Below, one piece after another: positions 12,391 to 48,263 of a DNA stretch of 64,000 nt. Each line of letters starts with the position of its first letter. The stretch's first letter is position 1. The notes beneath the pieces are model-generated. The model ran no database searches, had not been told where the DNA came from, and saw only the letters and a program-made list of their open reading frames with translations. Where the stretch lies: the NCBI RefSeq assembly GCF_039555335.1, contig NC_092628.1, positions 73,906,713-73,970,712 on the forward strand, in the 5' to 3' direction. This stretch comes from Amphiura filiformis (Eukaryota > Echinodermata > Ophiuroidea > Amphilepidida > Amphiuridae). The position numbers and the translations under genes are program-made.

Positions 12391-13147
12391 CTAAGTTTAA
12401 TTTAAAAAAAAAAGTAGACTGTAAGGTGAAGCGGAGGAATGGTACGGAAAATAATTGTGCATTGAAGTTTTTGTTTTTTTCAATGACAACCAATTGTATC
12501 ACAAAATGCTTATAAATTTCAAATATCCTGCACTTCGAAACCGGCACATGCAAAAACAATTCAATGGATCTACATGTAGCCTGCCTTTGATTGCAATTGT
12601 GGATAGGTATTGATTGATATGAATGAATTTGGATGCCTCATACTAGTTAGCAGTCATCTACATGACAGCATGTTATCCTCTTTACACAAGTTTACAGCAG
12701 CTCTTTACCACATGTGGTGTGCTCATAGCAACCAACTAGCTAGACTGCACAGTGCACATGTAGACATTGGAGTTCGGTAGTTGTTAAAATTCTACAGCCC
12801 ATGACGCTGATTTATACTGGACGAGATTGGATGACTCACAAATATTCAAGGAAACAAAATGAAAAATGATAACAGACATGTATCTACCACCCCCCCCACG
12901 GTGGGGGTGGGCTTGGGTCCAAAATTTGTTGTAAACTTCCACTTTTCACAAAATTGCCTCACCCTGGAAAATGTCCACTTTCCTGCAATTCAGCACCCTA
13001 AGATAATCCTACACCTCTGTGGCTTATCATCATAGGGGCATACTGGAAGGGGGAAATCTCACAGGAATATTGCCAAAAATGGCTTGTGTACCCCCAATCA
13101 TGGTTGGTGCCCTCCATAGGATCACTACACCACTGCTGCATACTTAC

Positions 13148-13279
13148 AAACTGTGTGTCAGGCATTTCCACATCTATTATCCTGTCCTTTGCTTCACTCA
13201 CTGTTGTCTTCTTTGCTTGTGTATCATCAGGTTCCATGATCGAGCGACTCAAGTCAGTATATCAGACAATACCTTCTCC
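13148..13279 (-). CDS. Candidate first coding exon of unknown gene
   Basis: Acceptor TTTCAG precedes it, an ATG lies at 13237-13235 and donor GTAAGT follows at 13147. The 30 encoded residues are polar and lysine-rich. It may have an upstream non-coding exon. An open frame on the other strand (13019-13375) is judged a shadow. Confidence 0.4.
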
Positions 13280-13689
13280 CTGAAATGTCAAGGCAATAAT
13301 GTGTGTCAATGTCACTTACTTCTATTGTCTTCAGAAATTAGAGCCAATGTAGAGAAGGAAAAAAAGGCCTACTGAATTTTAGCACAAGTTCAGGAGCACT
13401 ATCTTTTAGAAACGCTGGGGATCAGGGAATAGGCTATGACGGTATCAACCCCTCCCTCCCCTTTTTTTTGTTGCTCTTTTTAATTTTATGGTGAAATATC
13501 ATCATCCAGTCCACTTCCAGAAATGTTATTTAAAAAAAAATTTCCCCTGGAAAAATCCGGATTAAGAAAAAAACCGAAATCTGGCAAAAACCGGAAAACT
13601 TGCAACACTGAAACAAGCTTTGGAGCTTGACAACAAAAAGCGTCTGATAAGGTGCCACACATGAGAATGCTTTTAAGGGGGTACTACAC

Positions 13690-13995
13690 CCCTGGCCAAT
13701 TTTGTGCTTATTTTTGCATTTTCTCAAAAATTATAGCACATTGGTGACAAGTCAAGATATGCATATTATAGGGGCAAGGACTACAACTACTGTACTGAAA
13801 ATTCAGTAACTCAAAGCAGGTAATTAATGATTATTGATCAAATATTGGTTTTCCATCATTTTTGAGTGTAACTCCACAACGGTTGTCTATGCTGACATAA
13901 AATTTCCAGTGCAGTAGTTGCAGTCCTTGCCCCTATAATATATCTTACTTGTCCCCAATGCACTATAATTTTTGAGAAAAACAAAAATATTGAGT
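13690..13995. mobile_element. Foldback repeat with inverted arms
   Basis: Positions about 13722-13805 and 13905-13990 are inverted copies sharing TTTTCTCAAAAATTATAG and TATAGGGGCAAGGACT. The GGTACTACACCCCT start resembles a high-copy invertebrate repeat I have seen before, but the family name is not recalled. No coding capacity. Confidence 0.65.
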
Positions 13996-13999
13996 TGTT

Positions 14000-15247
14000 T
14001 CTCACGCAAAGAAAATGCATAGCGTGTTGTGATCGACGGAGAGTGCTCAAAATGGGTTGAAGGGGAATCTAGTGTGCCACAAGGCACGGTCACTGGACCA
14101 TTAGATTTGATAATCAAATTCTAAAAGTATAATAAACCGGATATAATAACTAATCATATTTTATATGGTAAGCTTACGGTACATTTACTGCTGTGCATGT
14201 GCGAATGCAATGTCAAATGAGAGCGAGAAATACATCAAAAATGTCTTGGCAAAGTAAATAATTCTTGATCATCATGAGAGAATGTGCAAACTTTCTTCTG
14301 CGTACCATTGCATCACCGTACTTTTCGTGGAACAACACGATCGCTCAACTAAGGACGGTGATTGGTCAAGATATTTTGCCTATAGCATGCACGCTAGCAT
14401 CTATTTCAATTCTTTTTGATTACATTTTGTAGGCCTGCAAATAAGGCCGAATTGGTCAAGCTGGGAGATTCATTGCAGAGTGTCATTGCACACTCTGCTT
14501 GTTGATCGAAAGACAGCCTAGGCTAATAGAAATTGGCACCACTTTCGTGGCGGGTTGTTGCCTTTAATTCTGTGGTTGTGGACCAAATAATAATAAAGTA
14601 TCCATAAAACATGTATATGTCCGCCACTTCGACAGGGTGATCCTTTGTTGGATTATTTGATCCTATGACATCTCATAATTTATTCAGTCTGAAAACATAG
14701 TCATAGAGCGCTGTATGGGCTGGCAAACTATGTAGGCCTAAGCTTAAGCTTATCGTGTGTGTACACGTTGACGCAAATTCAAGAAAGTAGAAAACTTGGA
14801 AGTATGACTATATATCTGCTTAAATTACCTCTGTATTTTGCAAACTAAAACAAGAATACTTTAATAAATACGAATATGAGAGTAGGCCTATGACTGTGAA
14901 TTAATTTGGATGCCAAGTGACAAACCATATTGTAGTCATCGGTGCTTGCAAAATTTATGAATGAATGCTGTACAATCAATGATTTATACTCGTCACATGT
15001 GTATCGCCATGGTCGGATCCCGTAGGCCTAATTACATTCTTGTCGTGGGTCGACCTGGCTAAAAATCCTGGGCGTTTGTGGGCCGAATGTAGCATTGCCA
15101 TTGTGGCAACCAAAATTTTACGGTCTACCTGGGAGAAACCGATTTACGATAACTTAGATGGTCTATCGTGTGTGATACGATATTTTGGGTCCACCTGGGA
15201 TATTTTTCTCCCAGCTTGACCCAAAACGTGCAAATAAGCAACATTCA
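14000..15247. other. Intergenic stretch
   Basis: No gene seen. GTAGGCCTA words are frequent. The short open frames have no family resemblance. Confidence 0.5.
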
Positions 15248-15255
15248 ATTCCATC

Positions 15256-15543
15256 CAGGGCTGTCAACTTTTGGAATTGCTTGGCGTGAGACAGAGGCGA
15301 TGCGGGATTTGCCGGCGCCGATGTTCATTTTGTACCATGATTATTTGAGCCACGGGCTCGAGAATGTGAAAAGGGGGGGTAGGAGTAAGAAATTATTCAT
15401 GACGATGCGTGAGAGTTTACTAATTTTGCGTGAGATTTACTACCTAGGCGTGAGATTAATACCTTGGCGTGAGACCATGAGACCGTGAGAAAGTGACCCA
15501 ATGCGTGAGACTCACGGCCAATGCGTGAGAGTTGACAGCCCTG
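15256..15543. mobile_element. hAT-type MITE with 8-bp target duplication
   Basis: Terminal inverted repeats CAGGGCTGTCAACT and AGTTGACAGCCCTG are flanked by a perfect 8-bp duplication ATTCCATC (15248-15255 and 15544-15551). The interior carries at least seven spaced copies of GCGTGAGA, like the subterminal transposase-binding repeats of hAT elements. It is 288 bp with no coding capacity. The long frame at 15168-15488 crosses its boundary and is not a gene. Confidence 0.9.
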
Positions 15544-15689
15544 ATTCCATCCATTATTCATATTTATGCTTGCAAGTCATGCACATTGTGCAACTTGCAA
15601 GTCACTGAAAACGAATAATTCATCGACGTTCATCGCAAATTTATATTCACGATCGAGGATAATTTATAAAAGCACAAGCTGAATTCAGT

Positions 15690-16200
15690 ATTCCATACAA
15701 ACTGGATGCATTTCATGTTTTTATACGCACATTAAAATTTGTTTGTGCGGCGCAGTGGTGCAAAATTCGTCACCCCTAGTCATTGCTAGTCATTTCACGG
15801 TAGCCACAGACAAGCCTCAGTAACAGCCAATTATTTCATTTTTCGCGAGGCGTCCGGCGAATTTGTTTTAACAATTCGTAAATTAAGACATGTTTCAATC
15901 AAAATTTCTATAAATCATAGTACTGACACAAGCTAAACGACCTGTGGCAGATTAGGAAAAAGTTTCATCATGTTCATGTTTTTATCGCAAAGTATAATTT
16001 GCGTCTCATGCAGTGGTGCAAAATTCGTCACCCTAGTCATTTCACAGATAAGCCTCAGTAACAGCCAATTATTTCATTTTTCGCGAGGCGTCCGCGAAAT
16101 TTTTTAAGAATTAAGTAAATTAAGACATGTTTCAATCAAAATTTCAATAAATCATAGTACTGACACACGCTATACGACCTGTGGCAGATTAGGAAAAAGG
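15690..16200. repeat. Tandem duplication, about 245-bp unit
   Basis: Two diverged tandem copies (about 15715-15960 and 15980-16200) share GCAGTGGTGCAAAATTCGTC, TTTTTCGCGAGGCGTCC and CGACCTGTGGCAGATT. The last phrase also occurs at about 6443-6458 in the promoter-like segment. Confidence 0.8.
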
Positions 16201-17760
16201 TAAATAAAAGAGACAAATCAAAAACTCACCTGCGATGCGGGCCACTAATCAGTGCTCGAGGGATGCGGTTACTGCCTTAGAAATGAACTATAATTATTCA
16301 TAAGCTGTATCCTTATATGGCGATCCGATTCTGAAAGTTCCGCGTCGATTGGTTATTTTTGACCTCAACTATAATAGTAAAACTACCGCCCTCTATTTAA
16401 GGCGCCAAAACAGCCTCGACTCTGAACAAAGGGGCGAAGTTCGGCAAGGGGCTACGTCCATGTTTAAGATTTGGTCGAAATCGTGAACTGGCTTCCCGAC
16501 TGAAAAGGTGTATGGCGGGCACTTTCACAGACACAGTAAGAGCCATTCGGTGACAGCCAAATATAAAAAATATTGGGTCATTCACTGGGTGAGAGCATGA
16601 TTTTTTAGCATTCGGAATAACAGGGAATTTTTGATTTCCACGACAGATGGTTCTGCGACGGTGAAACACCAAACATTGTCATCGTCGCCACAATGCCGAC
16701 GGACATGACGGATGTCATATCATGCAGATGAGATTGTCGACTCGACTTCGTCTTCGGTCTTGACTTTGTCCTTTGCATCACTGCGCATCATCATGATGTA
16801 CTGGTCATGCTTGTTGTAGAATTTGTAAAACGCATTGGATTGCAAAGTCGACTACGACAACATTTGGTGTTTAACCGTCGCAGAAATCGAAAACTCCCTA
16901 AATGTACAATTTGTCACAACAAAGTAAAATGCATGATGATTATTGAATGACGTTTGTCAAACACCAAAACTGAATTGAAGTCCCTGACCGACGATGTTAA
17001 CCTTCAAAATAAACTTCAAGTGAGGCATAAGGGAATAAACTGAAGTTAAGTTGACATCGGCCAATTCCCCTTTATTGAAATATTTAACTAAAATCAATTC
17101 AGATTTTACCTATTGCATGAAATTCGTTATTTTTAGATATTACTCACTTGTGATTCCGGCCATCTTTTCCAAATTTTTGTCAACATGAAAATCCCGGAAA
17201 TGAACTTTGACCTATGAATATGTTTCCACCAATTTAATCTCATACCCACTCAAAGCTAATTATAGCCACAATGGAGTTATTAGTGAATCCTCTTACCATA
17301 CTGTCTGTCTGTTACCTATACCCTTTAAAACTTTATATCTGAGTTTAATTAAAAACCAAAGGCCGTGAACTTCGTTTTTGATTATATAGTGGTGCACAAA
17401 AGAAAATGTACCATATTTTCATTCATATTACGGTTAAACAAGGAAAAAGCTTTGTGATGTGCGTCAGTTTCATCGTATTACAGATCCAACAGACATACGT
17501 AATCATGAATATTCTAGAAAAATATCGTCTGCAAATTCCCCTCTTTCTCATGAGTCATACATGTCTTCATTTATTTTAGTTGCTGAAACATTTAGAAAAA
17601 AACAACTTTCAAATGTTTTTTAAAATTAAATTTGTATTATTTATAGCATACAAATTTGTTTCTATTTGAGTATTTAAAGTTAAATACGTGTGTTTAATTT
17701 GTTTTAGTGACTTATTTCATAAAAAAAGTAATTAAATTTATGAATATTTTTATGTAAACT
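16201..17760. other. Upstream region of VCP
   Basis: No gene. It holds phrases shared with 5.67-6.06 kb and 25.91-25.99 kb (AAGGTGTATGGCGGGCA, GTCGGGAAGCCAGT in inverse). The sequence from 16930 to 17760 is AT-rich and unremarkable. Confidence 0.5.
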
Positions 17761-17769
17761 AAATTATTA

Positions 17770-17907
17770 CTATTTTCGCCTACTACGTCACACGTGTACC
17801 AATCAGCGATCGGCGACGGCCATTATTCAACACAAAACAGCTGAGTGGAGTGGACGTGATATTTTGTTCTCTCCGAAAATTACTAAATTACAAGAAGATT
17901 TATCACA
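17770..17907 (+). promoter_or_regulatory. Putative VCP core promoter and 5' UTR
   Basis: The 140 bp before the VCP start codon is CpG-enriched. It contains a CRE-like TACGTCA (17783-17789), an E-box CACGTG (17791-17796) and an inverted-Y-type CCAAT (17799-17803) about 105 bp before the ATG. No TATA box is evident, as expected for a housekeeping gene. Confidence 0.5.
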
Positions 17908-41409
<23,502 letters not shown>

Positions 41410-43935
41410 ATTGAAAAAGAAACCTGTTATGGGTCAAGACTTAGATGCCTAACAAAGACATCATGGATGACTGATGGGTATTTAGTCGGACTACATTACA
41501 ATTTATTAGCCATGTGTATGTTGATACAGAAATCTTGTTCATGTCAATTTCCAGACTACATCCAGCATAAATTATGAAGAGCTCTACATTGACACTGCTG
41601 TTTTGATGACAGTTTCAAAATGTTTTGGGGTATTCATATTTTAGATTGGGTGGAGTGTAATAAACATGGTGCAATGAGCGAGTTATTGTTTCATTTAACA
41701 AGATTTTTGTATTTCGTTTAAATGTTATAATTGTATGAAGAACATGTCAATGAAAGGTCAAGAGGTAACATGAAAGTGTATGTGTATATGAAACATTTTA
41801 AAACCAAATTGACAACTTATTTAAAAATGATAAAAACAAAAGATGCCTGTTTGTTGAAAAATAATTGAAACCTAGAACCGGATATCCAGGTTTTAAAAAT
41901 TTATTTATGAAGTTTGTTTAGAATATGTATTTATATAGTAAGGGGTAAAACATAGGTAGCTATGGTCTTTATGTTAGAATTTTATAAGTTTCATGAAAAG
42001 AAATTACAACGTTTCTTGTCTCCATTTATGTATGTTCTTTGTTCGCTGGGGTTGATAAACTCTGTTGGGAGAAAATTAAGAAATATAATATTTTCTATAG
42101 TTCAACTTTACTTTTGAACATACATCAGTTATTTCTGAATAAGCTATCTATAACATTAGTGTATTTGTAAATAAGGTTGAATTGCATGTCATGATCATCA
42201 TTGTCCAAGACATTTTAAATGTCACCCCAGACTGAGGTAGAACTGACATTTGAGAATGGCCCATGAAGATTATACAAAGTCAACTTTGTGAGTATTGGGA
42301 GCATATACTATATAATTTTAAAGTGTATGTATCTATTATTGACTCTATGTACAGTCATGTCAAAAGGAGGTTCCACCCCAAAGTGTGTGTTGAATATGCG
42401 GAGGTTGCGTACATGCTTCCATACACATGCTTTAATTACCATGTGCGCCATGCAATGTTTCTGGCATGTTGCTACGAAAGCGTGGAAAAGTAAAAATGCG
42501 CTCTTTGTATGTAGGGAGAACCTTGTTTTGATAGCAAGATGGAGGATCTGTGCAAAGTGTGAATTTGGCAGTTAATATGAAGCTGATTAATATGCATCAT
42601 GTTGAGGGAAGGGTTTACAAGGTACTGCTATCAAAATGTAGTTGTACCTTAAATATGTTAGTTTTCAGATAAATTTAAAATCGGTTTTCACCGTATTAAA
42701 GAATGGATTGAAAATATGCAGATGAGTTTCTTAACATTTGTAAATGACAAACAATTATGAAATTGTGAAGTGTAATTAAAAATGTTAATACTGCAAAAAT
42801 GTTATAGACATTGTTGTTGCAAAATTAAAATATCTGTTAAGAATCTCATTTATGTATTGAGATGCATGTGACAGGGTCCCAATCATATTGTATTTTATAT
42901 TACACAGTTATATGATGCAATAACTGTGTTTACTGTACTGCTAGCTGATGTTCATTCATGATGCTCTTCTGTGAGCAGTATATTCAAAGTGTCAGATTAC
43001 CGCTTGATAACTTAACACATCCTGTAAACCTGCAAACCATAATAGTTGCATTTTGCTTGAAATCATCCTTTTGAAGATACAGCCTTTTTTGCATAAACTG
43101 TGTTGAAAATTTCATACTCAAATAATCTTTGAATACACTTGTTCATACTATAATATTCTACAGAGATTTTTTTGTTTTTGACTTTATGCCTCGTATATTT
43201 GTAATACTCATTAAAACATAGCCAAGTCTGTGACAATGGGTGCTTTACTCACTGCACTCAGTGTATTGAAAGTCGGAATGAGTTCTCACATGATTCTCAC
43301 AAAATGAGTGGAAAATCGCCAGGAAAAAAAGAGATGTGGATCATGAAACATGCCAGAAAACAATTCTTTGAAATATTGCCTTTTGAATACCAAAATGAGA
43401 GAGCAGTCTTGGAAAGTATTTTTAAAGCTTGCCAGAAATAACTCAAAAATGAAGATATGCATTTTTCCTCTTATTTTGTGGGCATGGGTCTCATGTTTTT
43501 AATGGGTTATCTCATACGGCAAAGTACTATAAATGAAAGTAAAGGTTACGGAATTAAGTTTTTCTATGTATTTTGCTATCTTTTGTTCATAACAGGACCG
43601 ATTGTTACCCAGCTTATGCATGCTAGATCTAATGTAGTGTAAAAGGAAAGAGGATACCTAAACTATGTGATGTCCTCCAAAACATTACTGTCAGTTTTAA
43701 TGAACTGAAAAGACAAACAAAGACAATCGTCGATTAAAGAAAATCAAGGTTTTACCATCTGTTACGCCAAAGCATGTGATAATATGTATACTAGTAATAT
43801 GGAGCTGAGCTCACAGGAATTTCCATCTCATTTTAAATACAGCTTATATTTGTAATCAGTTAGATATGATGGTACATGTACATATATGTGGCACAATGTC
43901 AAATGATAAGTGATGAATAAATACAACTACATCAT
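41410..43935 (+). other. VCP 3' UTR and downstream
   Basis: No further gene. Poly(A) signals AATAAA are at 41659-41664 (proximal, about 250 nt after the stop) and 43916-43921 (possible distal). The interval is AT-rich and has few repeats, which would allow a long alternative 3' UTR. Confidence 0.45.
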
Positions 43936-44434
43936 AAAATTGATGTGAATAGCATTTGTCTGGTTTACTTCTAAACTGAAAGTGTGTGAGGATTGTTGAC
44001 TTGTATATTATTTCAATTTAGCATACCCCACATTCAAATTATAGCAATTCATGAAAAGAAGTGCCATGTGAGTTGATATACAAAGAAAATGTTGCATAAG
44101 AAAAAAATAGGTACACAATTTATTCACATGATACTTCATGTGAGCTGCTTGTACTTGCTCATGCCAAACCACAATGTAATGGGTCTTTTCAAGTTTCCAG
44201 TTTACTTTCATTAAATCCTTTGTCCTGATTGAAGATCTCAAGTGTATGTGGATGCTGGGTTTCTCTACCGGAAGTTGGTTTGACCGAAATGACCATCATT
44301 GCGTATCCTGGAACAACCTGTAGCATCAGTTGCATTGGAACATGTTCTGCACTCGCTACTGATGACGTATGTTGGGTGCTTAATGGATGTGCTGTTGGCA
44401 CCCCGCATATTGTATTATGGGAAGAAATTTTGAT
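43936..44434. other. Intergenic stretch
   Basis: No gene or repeat recognised. Short opposed open frames around 44190-44440 show no family signature. Confidence 0.45.
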
Positions 44435-44438
44435 TTAA

Positions 44439-45552
44439 GGTGGCTGTGTACTCTCAGACATGCATGTAGTAAAAGTGCAATAACTTTGTAATTATTCGCG
44501 CAAAACATATAAAGGTATACATTTTTATGAAGGCAAGNCATCAATAAATCTTAATATAAATNCAGATTTGGGGTAAAAACAACAATTTTGAAGAAAATCA
44601 CAAAAAGTGAGTTTTTGGCAATATTTTTAGGTACATCATAACAAAAAAACACTCTTTCCAAAATATTTTATTTTGTATTTAGCTCAATCTTGAGGCTCCA
44701 TTCCAAAAACGGTTTTTTTATTTTTTTGATATTGGCCTTATTTTTTGAGATATTGACCATATAAGGCATCAAAATGAACTTTTTAAAATTCAAACACGCC
44801 TATTTGCACAAAATGATGCCCCAAATCGGAAATAGACCAAAATATAAAAAAATGAGAAAACCGTTTCTTGAGTCGATCATGCTTTTTACGATGATCATAT
44901 TTGCTTACCTATAGATGCTGTATTTATTGAGTTATCGTGTACCTAAATCGTCATTTTACCGAGAAAATGAACATTGAAATAATGGCCGTTGAAGTTTAAA
45001 GTGGTCACATTTTGCACTTTCATCGAATCTTACAGGAGAATGCGACAGTTTTCGTTTTTGTAACTTATATTACGTGAACATCGGGTAAATCCACAGCCCC
45101 TTGAGAAGTTTGAGCGACATCCATTCCTAACTTGATATTTAAATCGGGGGAAAGAACTTGAAAAAACCCACATTTTATCAGCTAAAACGGAGCCATTTGA
45201 CCACTAGGTTTTTGTGAAATCAGTGCTTCCGTGGTGTTTCCATAAGATGCGCCGCGCATGCAGATAAGCGTCGGCGTATGCGTCAGCGTATTTGTGCGTT
45301 AACAAATTGCGCGATCACGCAACGCGATGAGTTGTTGCTTGTGCGTGTACCTTGCTGGTACAACAAAGATTTTCTTTCCTTTTCAATTTCAAACACGAGT
45401 GGAATAGTGAAATAAAATCCTTAAAATATTGCAGTTGGAGTTTACAAATCTGGATTTTCATTCCTTGTATTTATAAAAAACATAACAAGGTACAAACATA
45501 TCATAAAAACTCAATGTTGAGAAAGAAACAATGGCTAGAGTACACAGCCGCG
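44439..45552. mobile_element. TTAA-flanked non-autonomous transposon, 1.1 kb
   Basis: Inverted ends GGTGGCTGTGTACTCT and AGAGTACACAGCCGCG are flanked by TTAA at 44435-44438 and 45553-45556. No transposase frame. A CpG-rich patch sits near 45240-45340. Two undetermined bases (N) are at 44538 and 44562. It is a TTAA-targeting superfamily (piggyBac or Kolobok type, inference). Confidence 0.75.
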
Positions 45553-45556
45553 TTAA

Positions 45557-47440
45557 ACTGAATTTTGGTAAAGAAACCACATTCAGATTTCATTAGGGAA
45601 CAACCCACAGCAGAAAAACGTACCTTCCCATGCAGCCTATGTGCGTAGATCCCGCATGGAACCCGCCATTGAAGACCTACACGAGTTGCCCATATTTTAG
45701 AGACTTCGTACTGTAACGTGCTCACTTAGTTTTTTCTTCACATTATTGATCCTCATATTAAACTGGGTACCATAACGCTTTTCAATGTAAAAGAGCACCA
45801 TATTAAAGCATTATTAGACCCAAAAAAAGTCCACGGATACCAGCTAAATATTATAACGGGTTTTTCCAACGTTGGGTCTCTTCCGCAGTCAGTTTGATCT
45901 GCTCACTGTGGTTTGTGCGGTGTGAGCGGAATCAAGCCAGCAGTAGAAGAGATCGAATTTCGAAGCACATGGCATCGACGCTGGACAGCCAGCTGTGGAA
46001 GTTTGGCTGGAATAACATACGGAATATACATGTATCACAGTAAATATCAATGTGAAATTAAATGGAAACAGCCAATACCGTAAATCTCAATCAATTTACT
46101 TGGATTTTCTTTGAAATCGATATCACTGCCGGTGTACACGTACGTACCCACACACACATATTATTAACTACATGAATTATGAAAAATGAAAATTCCAACC
46201 AGTTTTCATAGGATACACGGCCATCGCTATGGTGGATGAGGTTGTGGAGAGGGCGTGACAATGCTCATGATGCTAGGATATTGATCACGTTCGTGGAAGA
46301 AACATTTTATTTTAAAATATTTTTCTTCATACTTTTTGGAATGAAGAAAATATGACTTGCTGGATTTTCAAATAAAAAAGAATCAAAGTGCGATACAGCT
46401 GCTTTAAAAATGAACTTACAAGTTGAGCCTACATGTTTGCATATAGTGAGAGACTCTAGATAATGCCAACATAAATCGTCAAAGAACGTTATATTACGAA
46501 TTATTACAAAAAGTGTACGGTGAACACATTCCAGAAAAAAGTTCAATTTGTTTCTTTTAGCATTCTGTATCTCCACAAATTTATCACATTTTGTCCCCCA
46601 AATCCTATGTTAATGATTCTCCATGCTACACAGAAATTATGTTCGAGAAATGATAGACATTTTACATTTTTTACTGGAATATTTTTATGCTTTTTTTAGT
46701 ATTTTGTAGGGCAACATGAGTAAATAATAAGAAATCAAACATCGCTCCCTCTGAGCAACTCGCATGTTATTGAGGATCGTAAAAGGTAATCTTATAACAA
46801 TAGCTATCAATAATCTGTTTCCAGTCCCTTCATACAGTCCCTGGTGAAATGGACCCCAGAAGTATTAACTCGATCTTTTGTGCGTAATTATAGAGGGCCA
46901 GGGGATTCACTCTATCATTAAAAAAATCATTTGAAGAAGAATAAAAACTGTAGTGTAATTCACGCCAGACACAATTTCTTTATATGACACAAATTAATTT
47001 TTGTACTCGATCAAAAAACAAACGTTTTATATCAATTTTAAATTTAGCCTGAATCCGTAAATATGGTACCTCTCACCCTTTTTTAGGTCAAGGCTGTTTT
47101 TACCATTATGCAGCGATCTATTGTTGAAGCTATTTCACATACATGTATAAAACATTCTTACATGTATAAAACATTCTAGAGAAAGAATGATGCCATATAC
47201 TGTTGAAATATCTTTTGTTGATTTCGAATGTAATGAAGTCGTAAATTTTAAGGTCAAATTCCTAAAACCAAAACAAAACATTGCGACGCAGATATTTCCC
47301 GACTTACGCAATTTCATCATCACATCCGTGTCTTTATTATTTGTTTGAAACCTTTCCCAAACGTTCATGCTCTTTATGCATAAAACGGCTAATATATCTT
47401 TACAAAACGCGTCTTTTTTTACATTACACTCCTCCACTCG
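45557..47440. other. Intergenic stretch
   Basis: AT-rich. No gene, no clear repeat. Confidence 0.45.
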
Positions 47441-47443
47441 ACT

Positions 47444-47526
47444 GCCACTGTGGCCGAACGGTAGAGCGCTAGACGCGTAATCGAAGGAAGTTTCGAATCG
47501 CTGGTTCGAATCCCAACGAAGCCTGT
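47444..47526 (+). tRNA. tRNA-like gene or tRNA pseudogene with Pol III terminator
   Basis: A-box region GTGGCCGAACGGTAGAGCGC (about 47450-47469), consensus B box GGTTCGAATCC (47503-47513), and a run of at least eight T within 10 nt of the 3' end. Box spacing suggests class II. The T stem (GCTGG against CCCAA) and acceptor stem pair poorly, so it is probably a pseudogene or SINE head, though Pol III transcription is plausible. Confidence 0.45.
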
Positions 47527-47763
47527 GGAAACTTTTTTTTCTTCAAAATTCATGATCGCATTCCGAAATGAGTCACTTGTCGGTAAATCATGTATCGTAT
47601 CCTTAAATTATCCTATGGGCCATTGTTATACCACAGGCCTTTTGCTTATGTCAAAATGCAACTCAAAAGTTGGAAACACTTTATAACGGCTGAGAATTTA
47701 ATCTGGGATTTCATGCATCAGAGGCAAGTACACTGAACATTAAGCCCCTCTCTCCCATTTGTA

Positions 47764-47958
47764 ATTCGCTGTCGTAGTGCACGTTAGTAACCATTGGTTA
47801 CTATATACTGCTCAAAGCCTGTACTCCTACACCTGTTCGAATTTTGATATGCCATAGGCTTTGTGTTGTGATCATTTCGATCAGTGGTTCGTGTAAAGAA
47901 AGCGTGATCCAGTTGACCTAGCAACGGTCATATTATAACGTGCACTACGACAGCGAAT
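47764..47958. mobile_element. Small MITE with 23-bp perfect inverted ends
   Basis: ATTCGCTGTCGTAGTGCACG (plus TTA) at 47764-47786 and its exact complement at 47936-47958, 195 bp in all. A TA-type target is possible. The start of a 160-codon frame overlaps its right end. Confidence 0.8.
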
Positions 47959-48263
47959 ATACTTTATTCATGCAATGGGGTATTTTATTCATGATTCAAT
48001 GCACAGTATTTTCTGCATTGCTTGTTTTTAAGGTATTGTGTCTAGAACTCTTGGCTGTTCAGGTATATTGTTGCTGGTGTACAGTGAATAATGTGCTGCA
48101 AATTATACAGCGAAATGGGGGGATCAGCAAATACACATTTGCAGTAGGGCCAAAAATATTTTGTTTGCAAGAGCATTACTTGTACTTCCCATTACCACCC
48201 CCTATTCAGAAAATTCAAAAAGATTTCCAATGTGGTCACTTGAGGGAATCAACATGGATACCT

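Larger units (their letters stand above)
10630..13237 (-). pseudogene. Candidate four-exon gene of unknown function, phase broken
   Basis: Four minus-strand segments have good splice sites and coding-like text. The first (13279-13148) starts with MEPDDTQAKKTTVSEAKDR and ends with donor GTAAGT. The second (12390-12281) reads DISGILAIVDELKEGGSLHA and so on. The third (11904-11806) is open only as STAFHIATVKKGMASFIDF. The fourth (10755-10630) runs from ANLPQYLDALSRKRRLP to a stop. Junctions 1-2 and 3-4 keep phase 0. Junction 2-3 does not: the strong acceptor leads into a stop, and the third segment opens only after another stop near an A5 run. The second segment is faintly ankyrin-like, but I do not recognise the family. 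It may be a decayed gene, or a real gene with assembly indels or an undetected exon. Confidence 0.4.

Noticed and set aside
13019..13375. 118-codon plus-strand frame
   Set aside because: It opposes the candidate exon at 13148-13279 and has no signature of its own.
15168..15488. 106-codon frame
   Set aside because: It crosses the boundary of the hAT MITE.
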